This document shows, piece after piece, positions 1 through 15,218 of a stretch of 64,000 nucleotides of DNA. The stretch comes from Scleropages formosus. Taxonomy: Eukaryota > Chordata > Actinopteri > Osteoglossiformes > Osteoglossidae. Location: positions 31,701,105 to 31,765,104 of the forward strand of contig NC_041813.1 of the NCBI RefSeq assembly GCF_900964775.1, read 5' to 3'. The number at the start of each line of letters is the position of its first letter. Position 1 is the stretch's first letter. The notes under the pieces are model-generated. The model was not told where the DNA came from. It saw only the letters and a list, made by a program, of their open reading frames with translations, and searched no databases. Position numbers and translations under genes: made by a program.

Positions 1-89
1 AGCAGAGGTGGGACGAGAGCTGGGACCAGACTGTGCTCCCCCTGCTGGCCGGGGGCGGCGGTACGCAGCAGCACCTTAAGGAGGAGTGA
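1..89 (+). CDS. alg1: alg1, last coding exon (partial)
   Basis: This is the 3' end of the chitobiosyldiphosphodolichol beta-mannosyltransferase gene, the ER enzyme that adds the first mannose to the dolichol-linked N-glycan precursor. The frame starting at base 3 reads QRWDESWDQTVLPLL and ends at TGA 87-89. As I remember it, human ALG1 ends RWDESWVQTVLPLVMDT. The fish tail is about 10 residues longer (GGGGTQQHLKEE). A splice acceptor may sit at 'cag' 3-5, so the exon may begin at base 6. The rest of the gene is left of the window. In human, ALG1 neighbours EEF2KMT on 16p13.3, as here, which supports the call. Confidence 0.82.
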   Translation, partial: QRWDESWDQTVLPLLAGGGGTQQHLKEE

Positions 90-261
90 GGGGGGCAGGA
101 ACAGTGCGTGGTAACAGCGGGGTGCCGCACTAACATCCCTGGGAAGCGTGACGGAAACCCTGGAGGTCACGTCCTGACGCTCTCAACGGTCACTTCTGCT
201 CATTGCAGCAAGACCAGGCCCAGGATTTGCACAGAAAACACACTTGAATGTCTGCAGTGTA

Positions 262-267
262 AATAAA
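262..267 (+). terminator. polyadenylation signal of alg1
   Basis: An AATAAA lies 173 bases past the alg1 stop on the same strand. It is only 37 bases from the stop of the convergent eef2kmt gene, so the two transcripts probably overlap at their 3' ends. Confidence 0.6.
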
Positions 268-303
268 ACCTTTTTTTATATAAAGTGACGCGTGAGGTTT
301 ATT

Positions 304-2092
304 TCATAAATGCAGTCGGATCATCTCGATGGCGGAGGTCCTGTTGTAGGGGAAGATCCGAGCCACCGGCTCCGTGAGGACCTGGTGCCGCAGCCCCACC
401 TTGCCTGCAGACGAAAGGCACATGGTGTGTGTCAGCAGAAGCTAACGTGCCACGTGCGGGCGGGACGAGGGGCTCATCTCGGCGCTCGCTTACCGCACTG
501 CCTCCGGAAGTAAGCGTACGTGTCGGGGTTGCGGACGGCTGAGGCTATGTAAATGTCCGAGGGCCGGGTCAGGACTGGAATCGCCAAGAGTCGGCGCAGA
601 AGAGACACGAGGGTGTCGATGACATCCGGGTCGTACACCACGTCTACACACACACACACGCACGCAGAGTCAGTTGGCACCAGGCACCTCTATTCATTTT
701 ACTTACTGCCCGATGGAGGGGCTCGCACCTGCAGCGATGACCGTGTCCGGCCGGAGGTCCCGCAGCCGCTCGTCAGCGACGGCCCCCCAGTCCAGCTCCT
801 CGACGGCCACACGAGGGCCACCGGGGTCCTCCAGGCCATTGAGCTTCACGTTGTCCCTCAGTCGCCGCAGCACGCCAGGGTGGCAGTCGCTGAACGTGTA
901 GCGCTTGGGGTGGCAGGAACGGCACACGGCCACGCCGGCGAGGCCCATTCCGCTGCCCAACTCCAGCACAACCCTGGGTGGGGGTGGCGGTCTCAGCATG
1001 CGTCTTCGATACAAAAAACCACCCGCGAAATAACGGTTTCGCAGCGTCAGCTACCTGTGCTGGAACGCCTGCGGGTTCCCCAGGGCCCATTCGGCCAGGT
1101 AGAGAGCCGCCTCCCACGTGACCATTCCAGTGGTCCCCTCCGAGATGGTGGCTTCGTTTTCGGCAAGGGTGATAGCGCCCCCTGCTGGCTGGAGAACAGC
1201 ACAGGATTCATCCATCCATCCATTCATCCATTCATCCAAGTGACACCCGTCCACCTCAGCGGACATGAACATGTGGACGCTGTACCAGGAAGTAGCTTTT
1301 GTAGCACACGCATTGCTCCTCTGAGGCCAAAACTACGGCTAGCGCATCGTAGAGCTCGTCTAGAGGCTCCGACGCTGTTGCTTCATGCTGTGGATTGAGA
1401 AACAAGACGAAACAAACGTGTTGGTAAAAACACAAGTCGACGACGAAAAAGGAACATGCGGAACGCGATGAGGATGCGCCGACCCGCTTGATGAGCTCCG
1501 TGAGAAAGCGTCTCCTGTATTTAGCGGACGGGGGTTTCTTCTGGCACACCGGATGAAGGCAGGTCTGTGAAAGAGACACGTGATCAACGCTGCAGTGACG
1601 CCGTGGTCGGAACAGCAGGTGGCGCAACGGTTGAGGGCACAGGCGTGGAACCAGGAGGGTGTGGGTCTGACCGAGTCTCTCACTGAGCTCCAGTAAATCA
1701 CCCTGCTGCTGTGTATGAACACGTGACACAGACAGAGTAAACTGGACCAGGGAACTAGTGAACTGTGCTAACAACAATGTTCATTACCCTCTCGAGCAGC
1801 TCCACGAATATTTGGGATGAGTCCGCCCTCTGCAGCGCCCTTTCAAAGCTCTGAAAGCAGAAAAGTGCCTTTTTATCAACGATCGTTCCCATCAACTCGC
1901 GACGTGCCACAACGTTACGTCAGCAACGTCTTCTTCGCGTTTTTACGTACAAACTAACTGCTCAAAGCCACTCACGTGCCACGGGTACGAGGACAAACTG
2001 CGCATGGCAAAGAAGAGCGCCTGGAACTCAGCCAAAATGTTCTTCTTAGCAGCATCGTGCACATTGTCACCCTGTTTTCCTCTGTCGCTCAT
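304..2092 (-). CDS. eef2kmt: eef2kmt (FAM86), eEF2-lysine N-methyltransferase
   Basis: This encodes a class I SAM-dependent methyltransferase of the FAM86 family, which trimethylates a lysine of elongation factor 2 in the cytosol. About eight exons can be followed: 1976-2092 (start MSDRGKQGDN, then SLSSYPWH), about 1788-1850, an exon with HPVCQKKPPSAKY, one with EPLDELYDAL, one with TTGMVTWEAALYLAEWAL, then 729-973 with the SAM-binding motif VLELGSGMGLAG and FSDCHPGVL, 494-643 with DVVYDPDVI and ASAVRNPDTY, and 304-404 ending in EMIRLHL. These blocks match remembered human FAM86A block for block. The start is the first ATG before the conserved N-terminus. A (CATC)n microsatellite near 1207-1238 lies in the intron before the TTGMVTWEAAL exon. 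The gene is tail-to-tail with alg1 and head-to-head with pigq. It looks intact. Confidence 0.9.
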
Positions 2093-2188
2093 TTTCCCCC
2101 GTATCTTCTGTGGAAACTGAAGGATTCGTAAGAATACAAGCGCTCGGCGTGAGAGAATATCCCACAATGCAGTTGAACCGACACGTGT

Positions 2189-2271
2189 GCATCTTGGGAA
2201 ATAGAGTTTTGACATGGGTTTAATGGCGTGAGAGAGTTCCGCCGGGGTTGGTGCATCTTGGGAAATGTAGT
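2189..2271 (-). promoter_or_regulatory. Two ZNF143-like sites upstream of eef2kmt
   Basis: The block GCATCTTGGGAAAT occurs at 2189 and again at 2252. The second copy runs on to GTAGT, which on the minus strand reads ACTACATTTCCCAAGATGC, close to the ZNF143/SBF core ACTACAnnTCCCA. Both are about 100-180 bases upstream of the eef2kmt start. Function is inferred from motif and position. Confidence 0.5.
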
Positions 2272-3315
2272 CGAATTCTCGACACGAATAAGCTAGTAAG
2301 GCCAATCCGTTCTAACAGTTAATATACCAGAGAACGACTATATATTGTTATTTAGGCGGCATTAAGCGTTGTGTTATACTTTCATGATCCTACAGTCATA
2401 TTATACTTTTAATCATTTCCTGTGGACAGATTACTTTGCCTTTGTCTAGTTGAAATAGCTTGTATTTTATTAACTTCCGTTCAGTTTCTATTCCATGTAT
2501 GTACTTATTATTTGGTAGGGTGAGGCCAGGGTTGCAAGAGGCATGTCAAATTATTATTGCATACAACTTATGTCTTTGTATCGTTGCCTGCAGATGTGCT
2601 TTTAGATCAGTATAACCATTATGGGTGTGGATTGCTCAGCAAACTGCCAAAATATCCTTTATCATCATGGGAGGGACGCAGTTATCAGAGGGAGCCCAAG
2701 TGTGGCATCGCTGTCCCCGCGCTTTTGCAGGAGCAGCCCTCCTGTCTCCGAGTTCTCATATCGTGGTACCACATTACACCTTACCACACTGAAAAGGACA
2801 GCGAAGGTGAGTACACCACATTTTACTACTGATTGTGAAACATGTCTTTGTCTTTTTTAAACACAGTGAGTGAGAATAACAGAGCACACCTTTTGAAATA
2901 ATCATTTATTTCATTCACATATGACTGGCCTCAAAAAACAAAAATTCAAATATGGAAGCAGGACAGAGAATATGTGTTGAGTCATATATCCATTCATAAC
3001 ACATGATGATGCTATAGACATCATCTAACACCATATAACACATACTGATGTATATTAATTGTATTTAACAGTTTTTTTTTTCGGAATATAAACTCAGCAT
3101 AAAGTTTACAAGTGTATTTAACTCCTGAATGGATGGCTTTTCTTATTATTATTATTGTTGTTGTTATTATACCGCAGGTCCAAAATGCTATGCAAAATTG
3201 AATTGTACTTAAACTTACATTTCGCACAGGCGGGCAGAGCGCGGTAATTCTAACCGCAGTCTGTGACGCGACCGTCTGCTCCGCCTCACGACCCTGTATT
3301 TCCGGGTTTGCGGAG

Positions 3316-3323
3316 TGACGTCA
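3316..3323. promoter_or_regulatory. Full CRE palindrome in the pigq promoter
   Basis: TGACGTCA, the consensus binding site of CREB/ATF factors, sits in a CpG-rich stretch about 650 bases upstream of the pigq start codon. It is probably close to the transcription start. Use of the site is inferred. Confidence 0.45.
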
Positions 3324-3977
3324 ATCGCGGCGTCGACGTTTTCTGCGTAAGAGTAGAACGTGGAGTTGCGCGAAAATGACATTGACGACTGCGGTGCGGT
3401 GGCGAAGTATGTTATTTATTATTAAGAATCGCATGGCTTCTTCGGGGAAGTTATCTTCGCAGATCACGATGAAGACATTATGAGATCAGTCTCCTTCACT
3501 AGGTAAACGTGCTCTTTTTCACGTTGTTCCATCTGCACTGCCCGCTGCAGAATTTAAATCTCTCCCACCACTTCTGTTTTTTCAAACTGGCATACATGCA
3601 CACACACAGGGAGGGTGTTAACTGCGCGCGTTTCTTTCTCTGGGTTTTGAAAATAGAGATTTTCACATTAAAAGCTGTGATCTGTACACCCGCGGCGCCT
3701 CGGGCGCTCGGTTTCCATGGACACGCGCCGCTCGATACGCGGCCAAGGACGGCGCGAGGACATGATATCGCTGGGCGCGCGGTGGAAAGTGCTGCACCGA
3801 CGAATGCAACTATAAAATAAATGTTTTCGCCACAGTCCTGCGACAAAAGTAATTTAAATGAATGCGTCACCCGCAGTTGTGACGCAATCCTGACCTCTGA
3901 CCTTTTGAATATGATCATCATCCTCTGCAGGTGGGGTTTCACAGTCGTTTCTTCGGGATCGGTGATAATCAGCCGCC

Positions 3978-6939
<2,962 letters not shown>

Positions 6940-8642
6940 GTCTTACAGGACTTAATTTGCACTGGGACTGGGCCAAGTAGGGGTCCCTGAGGCACACCTA
7001 ATAGGTGCTAGTATACCTCACAGCAACACAAACATGCCAGCAAAGGCCTCCAGGCCAGGAAACAAATTCTCTTTGTGATACATTTATTTTTCAGCGTACA
7101 GGTGTTGTTCTTTGTGCAAGTGGTTTTTTTAAAATATGTAGAATATTGTTTTAAGCACAGTGATAACCATCTTACGAACAATATTTTCTCAGCACAAAAT
7201 GCACTCAAACTCAGATGCTGTCTTATTTTTGCGTTACATTATTGAATTTCCAGGTTTCAGCAGATTTGTTTTTGATACTTGAAAAGATGTTAATGTCATT
7301 AATCAGAAGCTTATGTTCTGAGTCATTTTTTGAATAGCACAGCTATTTATCTGTGTTGCTGAATTTGTCATTGGTGCAGGTGCAGAGTAACCTTTTCCTC
7401 CAGCAAAGCTGCAAATATTTCCTGAAGCCTGGAGGAGCTGGTTAATAATTTCTAATAGGGCGACCGCCTGCTGCCGCCACAATCTGTGACCTGAATTGTA
7501 GCGCTCACATCTTACCTAGCAGGCTGTGCTTTTGTGCCCCGGGTGAACGGTCGACACTGCAGGGCTCTGCTGTGAAATGACCAGAGAAAAGTGTTGCTCG
7601 ACAGGGACCTCATTGACCAAAACTGCTGAATCAGAGATGTTTTCTGTACTTTTATAACATAAATAAATCTGCATTAGTTATCTAAGTAAATTAAGTAATA
7701 AAATACTGCTTTACAGAAGCTGTGTAGGCTAGAGGTCAATTTATTTTTGTGCTTTAGAACAAGTAGAAGGTTAATTGTAGCAATCGTTAATATTCTTTGA
7801 GCTCCATGACTTGTGTAACAGCAGGGCATTTCTCCACTTGATTTGAAACACTCATATGGTGAACTAATTTATTTCTTCTTCTTCCCTTTTATAGGTCTTT
7901 AATAAAAATTATCTGCGATACAGATGTCTCACCGTGTGTGTCTTCACCTTTATGTTGCTCTGCAGCTTGTTTTTATCCATGGAGATGGGATATTTAAGAT
8001 TTCTTTTCTTATGCTCTGGTTGCTGCTTCCACTGTTACGGTTTAGTCTTTTCATACTCCACAGTTTATATCAAGTTAATCATTTATGAGCAAGCACTTTG
8101 AAGCTCAATAACTGACCAGGGTTAAACAGAAATTCTGAGGCCTGGACAGAAAAATATGTATTGCTGAGGGTTTATGGATAAGTTCCTTTTCAGCCAAAGT
8201 GCATACTGTACGTAAGTGTCATTTTTATTAAATTATTTAAATTTTGTAAAAAAACACACATTCCTCATTCCAACAAGAACACAAATATATGTATCTAATA
8301 ACAGTAAACATTTTGCATTCAACTGCTTCATACATTGTTCTCAACCTTATGACAAATGGCCACAGTTTTTAGTTTTATTGCAGCTGTTGCTCAATAAAAG
8401 TCAGCTTTTTTCTGACATACTTTCTTACTGTGTTTGTCTGAAAGGAAGTGTAATTCATAATATGCATTACTTTTGTGTTCCTATCTATCACAAAGTCAGG
8501 ACCTGTGCTGCGGCCCAGACACCTGCATAGATGAGACAACAGGATCCTTGTGAAAGAACGAAGGAACATGTGGTGAGGAGCGCTGTGAAATGAACACGCA
8601 TGTGCGATATGGCTGCCAGCTGACCTCAGACGATGCCCCGCG
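6940..8642. other. 3' untranslated regions of pigq and top3a
   Basis: This AT-rich stretch has no convincing coding frame. A plus-strand AATAAA at 7662-7667 could end pigq. A minus-strand AATAAA (TTTATT near 8224) could end top3a. I see no named repeat or RNA gene in it. Confidence 0.5.
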
Positions 8643-10837
8643 CTAGCAGTTTAGGGGGCAGTTGTTCCTTGTGTGGCCAGGCTGCCGACACACTCCACAG
8701 GCGCGCGGCCTCTTGGGTACCAGGGGCATGCTGGAGGTCTCATCGCCTGCTTCCCTGCCACGTCGCGCTCTGCTGCCTCGCCCTGCGCCAGTTGCCCGCG
8801 GTGCCTCTGCAGTGCCTCCTCTGCCGCTGTTCGGTGCTGAAACTTAAGGGTGCCAACAGGAGACTAGCAGTGATGCAAAGTCCTTAGGAAAGGGAGTGTG
8901 AGTGGGGATGCGGCCTATGGGCACTCACCTTGAGGACTATCGAGCCACTGGAAGAAGCCGCACTGCTTCTCGCGCGGTTTCCTGCAAGTGAGGAATATCC
9001 TCCCTTTGTTGGACCCCTCCTTCGCCACAGTGCGTTCCACTGCCGGCTCGCTGCAGCCACACACGGTGGCTCCCTGTCCGCTCCCTGCCGAGCCAAAGCC
9101 AACAGATGGCCTTGGCGGTGTGAAGTTCAGGTTAGCCCCATCCTGCTCGTTCGACTGCTCCACCCACAGGAAGAACCCGCAGCTCCCTGTGCTGCACTTA
9201 TAGAACTGGCGGCCCTTGTTCGGCCCGTCCTTGCGCACTGTGAGCAGAACGGCCTCCTGCCCGCAGTTACACACAATGACATCGCTGCTCTCTGTCGTCG
9301 CCGGGGGCAATGTCCACCTGGCTGTGGGTGTGGCTGCAGGTTTCCGGGATGCAGGAGCGGGCGTGGATGCTGGATGTGCTCCCGACGATGTCAGCAGAGC
9401 GCCCACCGAGTGGTTGTTAGTCTGCGTGACTGAACTGACACCACCACCGCCACCTGCTCTGAGGTACTTCAGGTTCAGCACCTCCCTGAGCATCTCGTCA
9501 CAGCCACCAATGCAACCCACAAACTCCAGCGGCATCATGGGAGGCAGGCTGCCTTTCTTGAACTTGAACTTCAACCTGTAAACCAGCAGCAGTGCAGGAC
9601 ACAGGAACAAACAGTGACCCGACAACTTTACGTTTCAAAATGACGCAGCTTTCGAGCAGACATTTTGTACTTGTTGCCGTAGCAACGGGGCGTTTAGCGC
9701 TCACATGTGAACCGGATGCGGCTGGCAGGTAGGGCAGATGCTTTCGTCTCGGCTGACCTCCAGAACCATATCAGGGAACCACACGGCTGTCTTACAGCTG
9801 GGGTATCCTGTACAGCTCAGGAACTTCCTGCGGGGGTAAAAACAGACATGGAGCAGTTACCACACTGCGGAGAGGCCTTCGCAGGGTGTGTGAGGAGGCT
9901 TGGGGAACGCTAACTGGCCCATGCAATGGGAATCAGCAGTGATCAGTTAACAGTCAATGCGTCGATCGGGGGCTCTCACCCTGTACCGTCGCTCTTCTTC
10001 TTGAGCACCATGTCGCGGCCGCACTGGGGGCACTTGCGTACGGGGAGGGCCATCTCCACATCTTGGTGCTCGGGTCCCGTGTATTCCTGGGCCTCCCCCA
10101 AGTAGACGGATAGTGCCTCGTCCAGCCTGCGCCAAACCATCATTCAGTACACAGAAACTAGCACACAGAACAACAGTCATCACTTTACCTAGAGACAAAT
10201 GAAGGACACGCTGACTTACTTCTTGGCCTTCCTCACGGACTCTGTGAAAACAGCCTTGTACTTCTGCACGTGATGCCCAAGAGCCTCGGCTTTGTTCTTC
10301 CTGCCTTCGCAGACGAGCTTGAGGTCGGCCTCCAGTTCAGCCCTCAGGTCCGGTTTGGACATCTCATAACCCATCGAGTTGTATCCTGAGGGGAGAGAGA
10401 GAAAGACGCAAGGAGCGCATATTACACCTCACCTGCACGAAGACCAGCACAACTCAGACTCTCCGGAAGAGTCAAGTTCAAGTTCATTGTCATAAGTACT
10501 GTGTACAAAGTACTATGAAATTCTTGTTTGAGTGTTTCTCCACAGACTATGGACAAAAACAATAGATAGTACTACACAAAAACAAAACAATAAATAATGC
10601 CAGTAACAATGACAATAACAATCCGGTGGCACGTTGGGTTCCTCACCCTCCACGAGGCCCATGCCGAGTTCTCCCGGGAGGAACCTTTGGTCAGGCGTCA
10701 ATCCCACATACAGGCGGGTCTTGATTGTCTCAATGTGTTCGGCATGGGTCGCATCAGTGCCTGGAGGAGAGTGAACATTCAGTGTGTTCAGATGTTGTAC
10801 AGTGTGTACTGAGCTGGAGTGGCTGTGACAACGTGAA

Positions 10838-10883
<46 letters not shown>

Positions 10884-13800
10884 GTCACCAGGCTCCCAGG
10901 AGATTGCATACCGATGCCGTGTTTCTCCATAAGCGCAATGAGATCGGCCTCTGTCAGCAGCTGTGGAGGACTCGTTTCTCCTTCCACCATCATCATGGAA
11001 GTGGGCTGAAACTGGGAGCCCTGCTCGTACACAGGGATGACCTGGGTGGAGACCGTGGTGCAAGGGCAACCGAGTCAGCGGTGCCTTTTACATTTTTACT
11101 CATTAATGCAACTGCATAGTGCACTGAAGCTGATCAGTTTCATGTCTGTAGAGTACAACACAAATGGCCAATCCTGGGACTTGTACCTCCAACCCTCTGT
11201 TCACAAGTCCAGCTCCTTAACTGCTAAACAACACTTTACCTTGCCATACCACTTCTCGTAGGGATACACCTCCAGGTAGTTCCTGGCAATGATCATCAGC
11301 CCATGAGCGCAGAACTTCTCCCGCACAATTTCTATGTCAACGGTGGTCTCCTGGCCCTGGGCATCCTGAGAGCAGCAGGCCAGGAAGTGGCGCACAACGA
11401 ACTCGTACAACCGCCGCTCATTACCCTGGCAACAAAAGCCAACACCGTAGAGAATTCACCGAGCTGTCAAGGACCAACTCTTTCATGGGAGTATGAAAAG
11501 AACTTAGTTGCTGAGCACTGGGCTCACGTCACCTGCAGACTGTTTGTGTATTTGGTGGGGTGGATCGGGGGGTGCGCCTGGTCCGACTTGTTGCCGTTGC
11601 GCGGAGTGGGACCGCCGCGGTCCAGGATGCCCTGGGCAAAGGCACCCCACTCGGGGTCCTGCGTCTGCTGCTCCACCAGCGAGGTAAGGTTCAAGCCCTG
11701 GGGGAACATGTTGGTCTCGGTGCGTGGGTAGCTGATGTACCTGATGGAACAGAGAGCAGGTGTGCATGTGATTCACGGAGCATTCCAGAGCTTCAAAAAG
11801 GGAACTAAACGTAAGAGTAAATCCACAACGATCCTGGAAAATATTGACAGAAGGGCACGGAAAGGCAGAGGGATTCCAGGAGTACAGCTCACCCCTGAGT
11901 GTACAGTTTTTCGGCTATTCTCATCGTCTCTTTGGCGTTAATCTTCAGTTTACGGGAAGCTAGTTTCTCCAGTTCCTGGAAAAACAAATGAGCAAATGTG
12001 ATGATGCAGAGCCACAAAAACCAAAACGGTCCCACCGAAACAGCTTTCCCTGTATGTCGAACGTACCACAGTGTCGAGAGGCAAAGGCCGCCATTTGCTT
12101 TTGGGTTTACTTGTGACACTGACAACTGTGGCTATGGGATCCTGTGTGAAAACGCAACATTATTTTTCTATTTTACCATAAAAATAAAGGGAGAAATTTC
12201 ATATTTAACAACAACTTCTGACTGAAGCATATGCATTTACTGACAGAATGCACTGAGAAGCTGCTGGCCTGAGAACAGGACATTAAGTGAGAGTCCTCCG
12301 AGCAGTAAAGGATCGCTGTGAGGGAACGAGAGCATTCACACCTCCATGCACATCTGATAGAGCACCAGACACGCCGTGTGGTTGAAGAGCCTGTGCCGCT
12401 TCCAGCTAAATTCAACCTTCTCGTCCTCGGTTTCATGAGTCACTGCAGGAGACACATCGGGCAACATGTGTTGAAATGATACGAATTTCGAAACGGCTAT
12501 AGCGGATGAGGAGGAATCCAATATTCAAAGCACAGGGTCAAGTCACTGACCTTGTATTTTGAAGAAGGTCTCAGGGATGAAGGCCTGGATCGCTTTGAAG
12601 CGCTCCACCACGAAGCCCAGCGTGGGAAACTGACAGCTGCCATAACTGATGAGCTGATTGGCTAGGGAGCTGGGGAAGATCTTCTGCAGGCGCAGAGTCT
12701 GGAACCGGGTGAATGCCGCTCCTGGAAGACAACGGAACAGATCCTGTGACCTTCCGGTACGGGAGGCACCCGCCGAGCACTGGGTGAGCTGCAAGAAATG
12801 CCTAATGACAATTCCTTCTTACCGATGCGAAGGTCCAGCTCCTGCCGGACATCCACGGCGTCGCTGATGTGGATATTGGGCTCCCCCAGGGTTTCACAAG
12901 CCCTCTGGACAGAGTTCGGGGTGATCTCGGAGAATCGGGCTCGAAACACCTGGATGTTGCTCTTGACTGAAACAGGAAGAGAACTCGAACTGTGTGGCCG
13001 TACCTTCATCCGCAGTTTAAACGGTACGACGGTATTACAGGGTGTGAGCCTGCAGTGAGAGACCAAACTATCACCTGCTTTACACACGTCAATGACCTCA
13101 AAGCCGATGTTCTCTCCCTCCCGGTCACAGTCGGTCCAGATGATCAACGCCTGGGACTGACGGGCCTCGCTTTCCAGAGTCCTCTGAGGAAGAAGCACAA
13201 TTAGAGACTCGGCGACATAAAAGCGCGAATCTGAACTCGTACTGTTAAAGCACGAACACACACCTTGATCGGAACAGAGTTCTCAGGGCAGTATTTCTCC
13301 ACCTCTGCATCGAACAGCAACACTGGATTACAGCTGTGCCTGCAATGCAAAAAAAAGTCCTGCAAGTAAACTTGATTCTGCTCATATTTCAATGTTCAGC
13401 TTCGAAGGCGATGCTAAGAAGAGACACATGTTCTAATTAATACATAATGTTTAACGATCACTCAGCTTAACGAGCTGTATATTGTGAACGATTTTATGGA
13501 TGGAAATTCTTTGTTAATTGCAGAATTTTTACGAGTCATGACATTTATTTCCTTTGTTGGAAAATGAGGTGTGTCTTCACTTGGATTCATTAGCAAGGAA
13601 GTAAAAACCGGTTTGCTCTGAAACAAGGTCTGCTTACCACTTCTGGAAAGGCGCTTTAAATTCCAGCCCCAAAAGATGCCCAGAGACGGAAGTCATGGAA
13701 ACAGTGACATTCTGTGGACGTATTGGAGAGGACCAAGTGACTCAGGAGAAAACTGACTGCATACTGCCTAAAATAATGTACTGCTCCAAGTGTCAAAACT

Positions 13801-14464
13801 CTACTTGAAAAATTATATACAAAACTTATATTCACTTTCATATAAATTTCAAAAAGCTTATTAGACAAAGAACAAATCATTAGCATTCTCAAGTGTCATA
13901 TTCCCAGAGGATTTTTGACATAGCAAAGTCTTAAAATGAGACACCCCAGCAGATAGTTTTGAAACACTCCTTACCTGTCCAAAGAGGTGATATTCATATT
14001 CATATATCTTATTGTACACTGAATACCCTTCTCTCTGAAAAGACAGTAAAAACATCTATTTATATTACTCAAGCGTTAAAGCATATAATGTACAGAATTA
14101 CACAATGTGAGTTTTAGCTTAAAAAGATTAACATTTCAGTACGTATATGAAATTAAGAAAAATAAGAGTATGTCCAAGTTTACTATGAAAAAACTAACCA
14201 GCAAACTGAGCTATCATTAATACCTCAAATAATGGTGCATAATAATGAAACCACAGAAGTGCAGGTGTTACTCACCTTCCTTGCTCTCCCATTTGACATA
14301 ATTTCTGCAATACCTTTGGCAGCATCGTTCTTCTCCGCAACACAAAGGACCCTTTTAATCTCGGTCCTGCGGATCATTTCACTTGAACCGTGTCCACAAA
14401 ACCTGCTCTGAGCTGTCAGTCTTATGCCAAATCGTGGTAACAACCACTTCATGTGACAGATCAT
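8643..14464 (-). CDS. top3a: top3a, DNA topoisomerase III alpha
   Basis: Type IA topoisomerase; with BLM and RMI proteins it dissolves double Holliday junctions, and a mitochondrial form separates mtDNA. Domains from the N-terminus: Toprim (RVLCVAEKNDAAKGIAEIM, then IIWTDCDREGENIGFEVID with the DxDxE acids), the QELDLRIG and RHRLFNHTACLVLYQ core, the active-site block YISYPRTETN with the catalytic Tyr, GPTPRNGNKSDQAHPPIHPT, MEKHGIGTDATHAEHIETIK, a C4 zinc finger (CPQCGRDMVL to SCTGYPSC), two GRF zinc fingers (VCNCGQEAVLLTVRKDGPN; CGCSEPAVERTVAKEGSNK) and a last CCHC knuckle (CGVCRQPGHTRNNC) near the stop. The first Met begins a basic, arginine-containing leader and Met30 (MIRRTEIKRV) a shorter form, matching the known mitochondrial/nuclear double start. 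Head-to-head with smcr8. Confidence 0.95.
10849..10880. repeat. (CG)n(CA)n microsatellite in a top3a intron
   Basis: A short GC-alternating run passes into about 14 CA units. It lies in the intron between the TEADLIALMEKHGIG exon and the exon that starts with the DATHAEHIETIK block. It is a simple sequence repeat with no sign of function. Confidence 0.8.
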
Positions 14465-14556
14465 TGTGGCCTATTTCACATTCCTGCATGTGGCACCTTC
14501 AGATCGAGACAGGGTCCAAATGTCACTTGCTTTCATTTTATACTCATTCACTGGAT

Positions 14557-14660
14557 TTGGGTTTAGAACAGGTCCTACAGCTCTGATATCAACTTGAACC
14601 ACAGACATTGGGTTTAGAACAGGTCCTAAAACTCAGATATCATATCAACTGGAACCACTG
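14557..14660 (+). repeat. 51-base tandem duplication
   Basis: The block TTGGGTTTAGAACAGGTCCT occurs at 14557 and at 14608, and the bases after it (GATATCA...AACT.GAACCAC) are also repeated with small changes. This makes two head-to-tail units of about 51 bases just upstream of top3a. Confidence 0.75.
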
Positions 14661-15053
14661 AGTTGGTAGAACACAGGACAGGTACACAGCTCATCAACTT
14701 GAAATATCCGGGTTCGCACCGGGAAGTTAACTACTAACAACGCTAAGCTTTATCTATTCAACACCATATATTACAGTGAAATATATATTTGTATAGTCAT
14801 TCGACAGGCTGTGTCTGAATGAAAAGTTTTTATATATGCAGTACTCATGTGTGCGCAGGCAGGGGGGGGTACGATTGTCACGTTACAGTCGGTCAATTAA
14901 TGAGCAAAACGCGCTTCAGTTTAAAACATACGTAAATCTGAAACAAATAAGAGCAAATAAAACTTCATGTGTGGCTACAAAATTTTGCCACAATATACAA
15001 CACGGTGCAAGAAACAGCACTAAGTTTACAAATCAGGCGCCGTGTTCCCGCTC

Positions 15054-15201
15054 CTACCGTAAATCAAGAGGACCGCCTGTCGTAAACCGAGAGACTTCAA
15101 TACGGTACCCGGAACCCTATCGTAAAGCAAGTCGTGCCAAAAGTATGAAACGTGTCGGAAAGAAAAGCAACTCAATGTAGAACCAGCTGCCGTAAAGCAA
15201 G
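15054..15201 (+). promoter_or_regulatory. Four copies of a CGTAAA-centred 15-mer
   Basis: Copies start at 15054, 15077, 15117 and 15187. They share CT-n-Y-CGTAAA-n-C-n-AG. Spacings of 23, 40 and 70 bases argue against simple tandem duplication. They end 18 bases before a ZNF143-like site in the shared promoter, so a regulatory role is possible but not shown. Confidence 0.4.
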
Positions 15202-15218
15202 CTTTCCGAACCAATAAA

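Larger units (their letters stand above)
2093..3977. other. eef2kmt/pigq intergenic and promoter region
   Basis: No gene is recognised here. The left end holds the eef2kmt promoter with two ZNF143-like sites. The right end holds a GC-rich pigq promoter and probably a non-coding first exon, because the pigq start codon lies just after an acceptor-like 'ctctgcag' near 3930. The middle (about 2400-3200) is AT-rich with no feature I can name. Confidence 0.6.

Noticed and set aside
553-1398. 281-codon plus-strand frame across eef2kmt
   Set aside because: It is antisense to conserved methyltransferase exons and their introns and contains microsatellite-encoded THTHTH and HPSIHPF runs.
2557-2860. 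Overlapping short frames between eef2kmt and pigq
   Set aside because: They are under 100 codons, AT-rich, with no conserved motif and no adjacent splice sites that join to a known protein.
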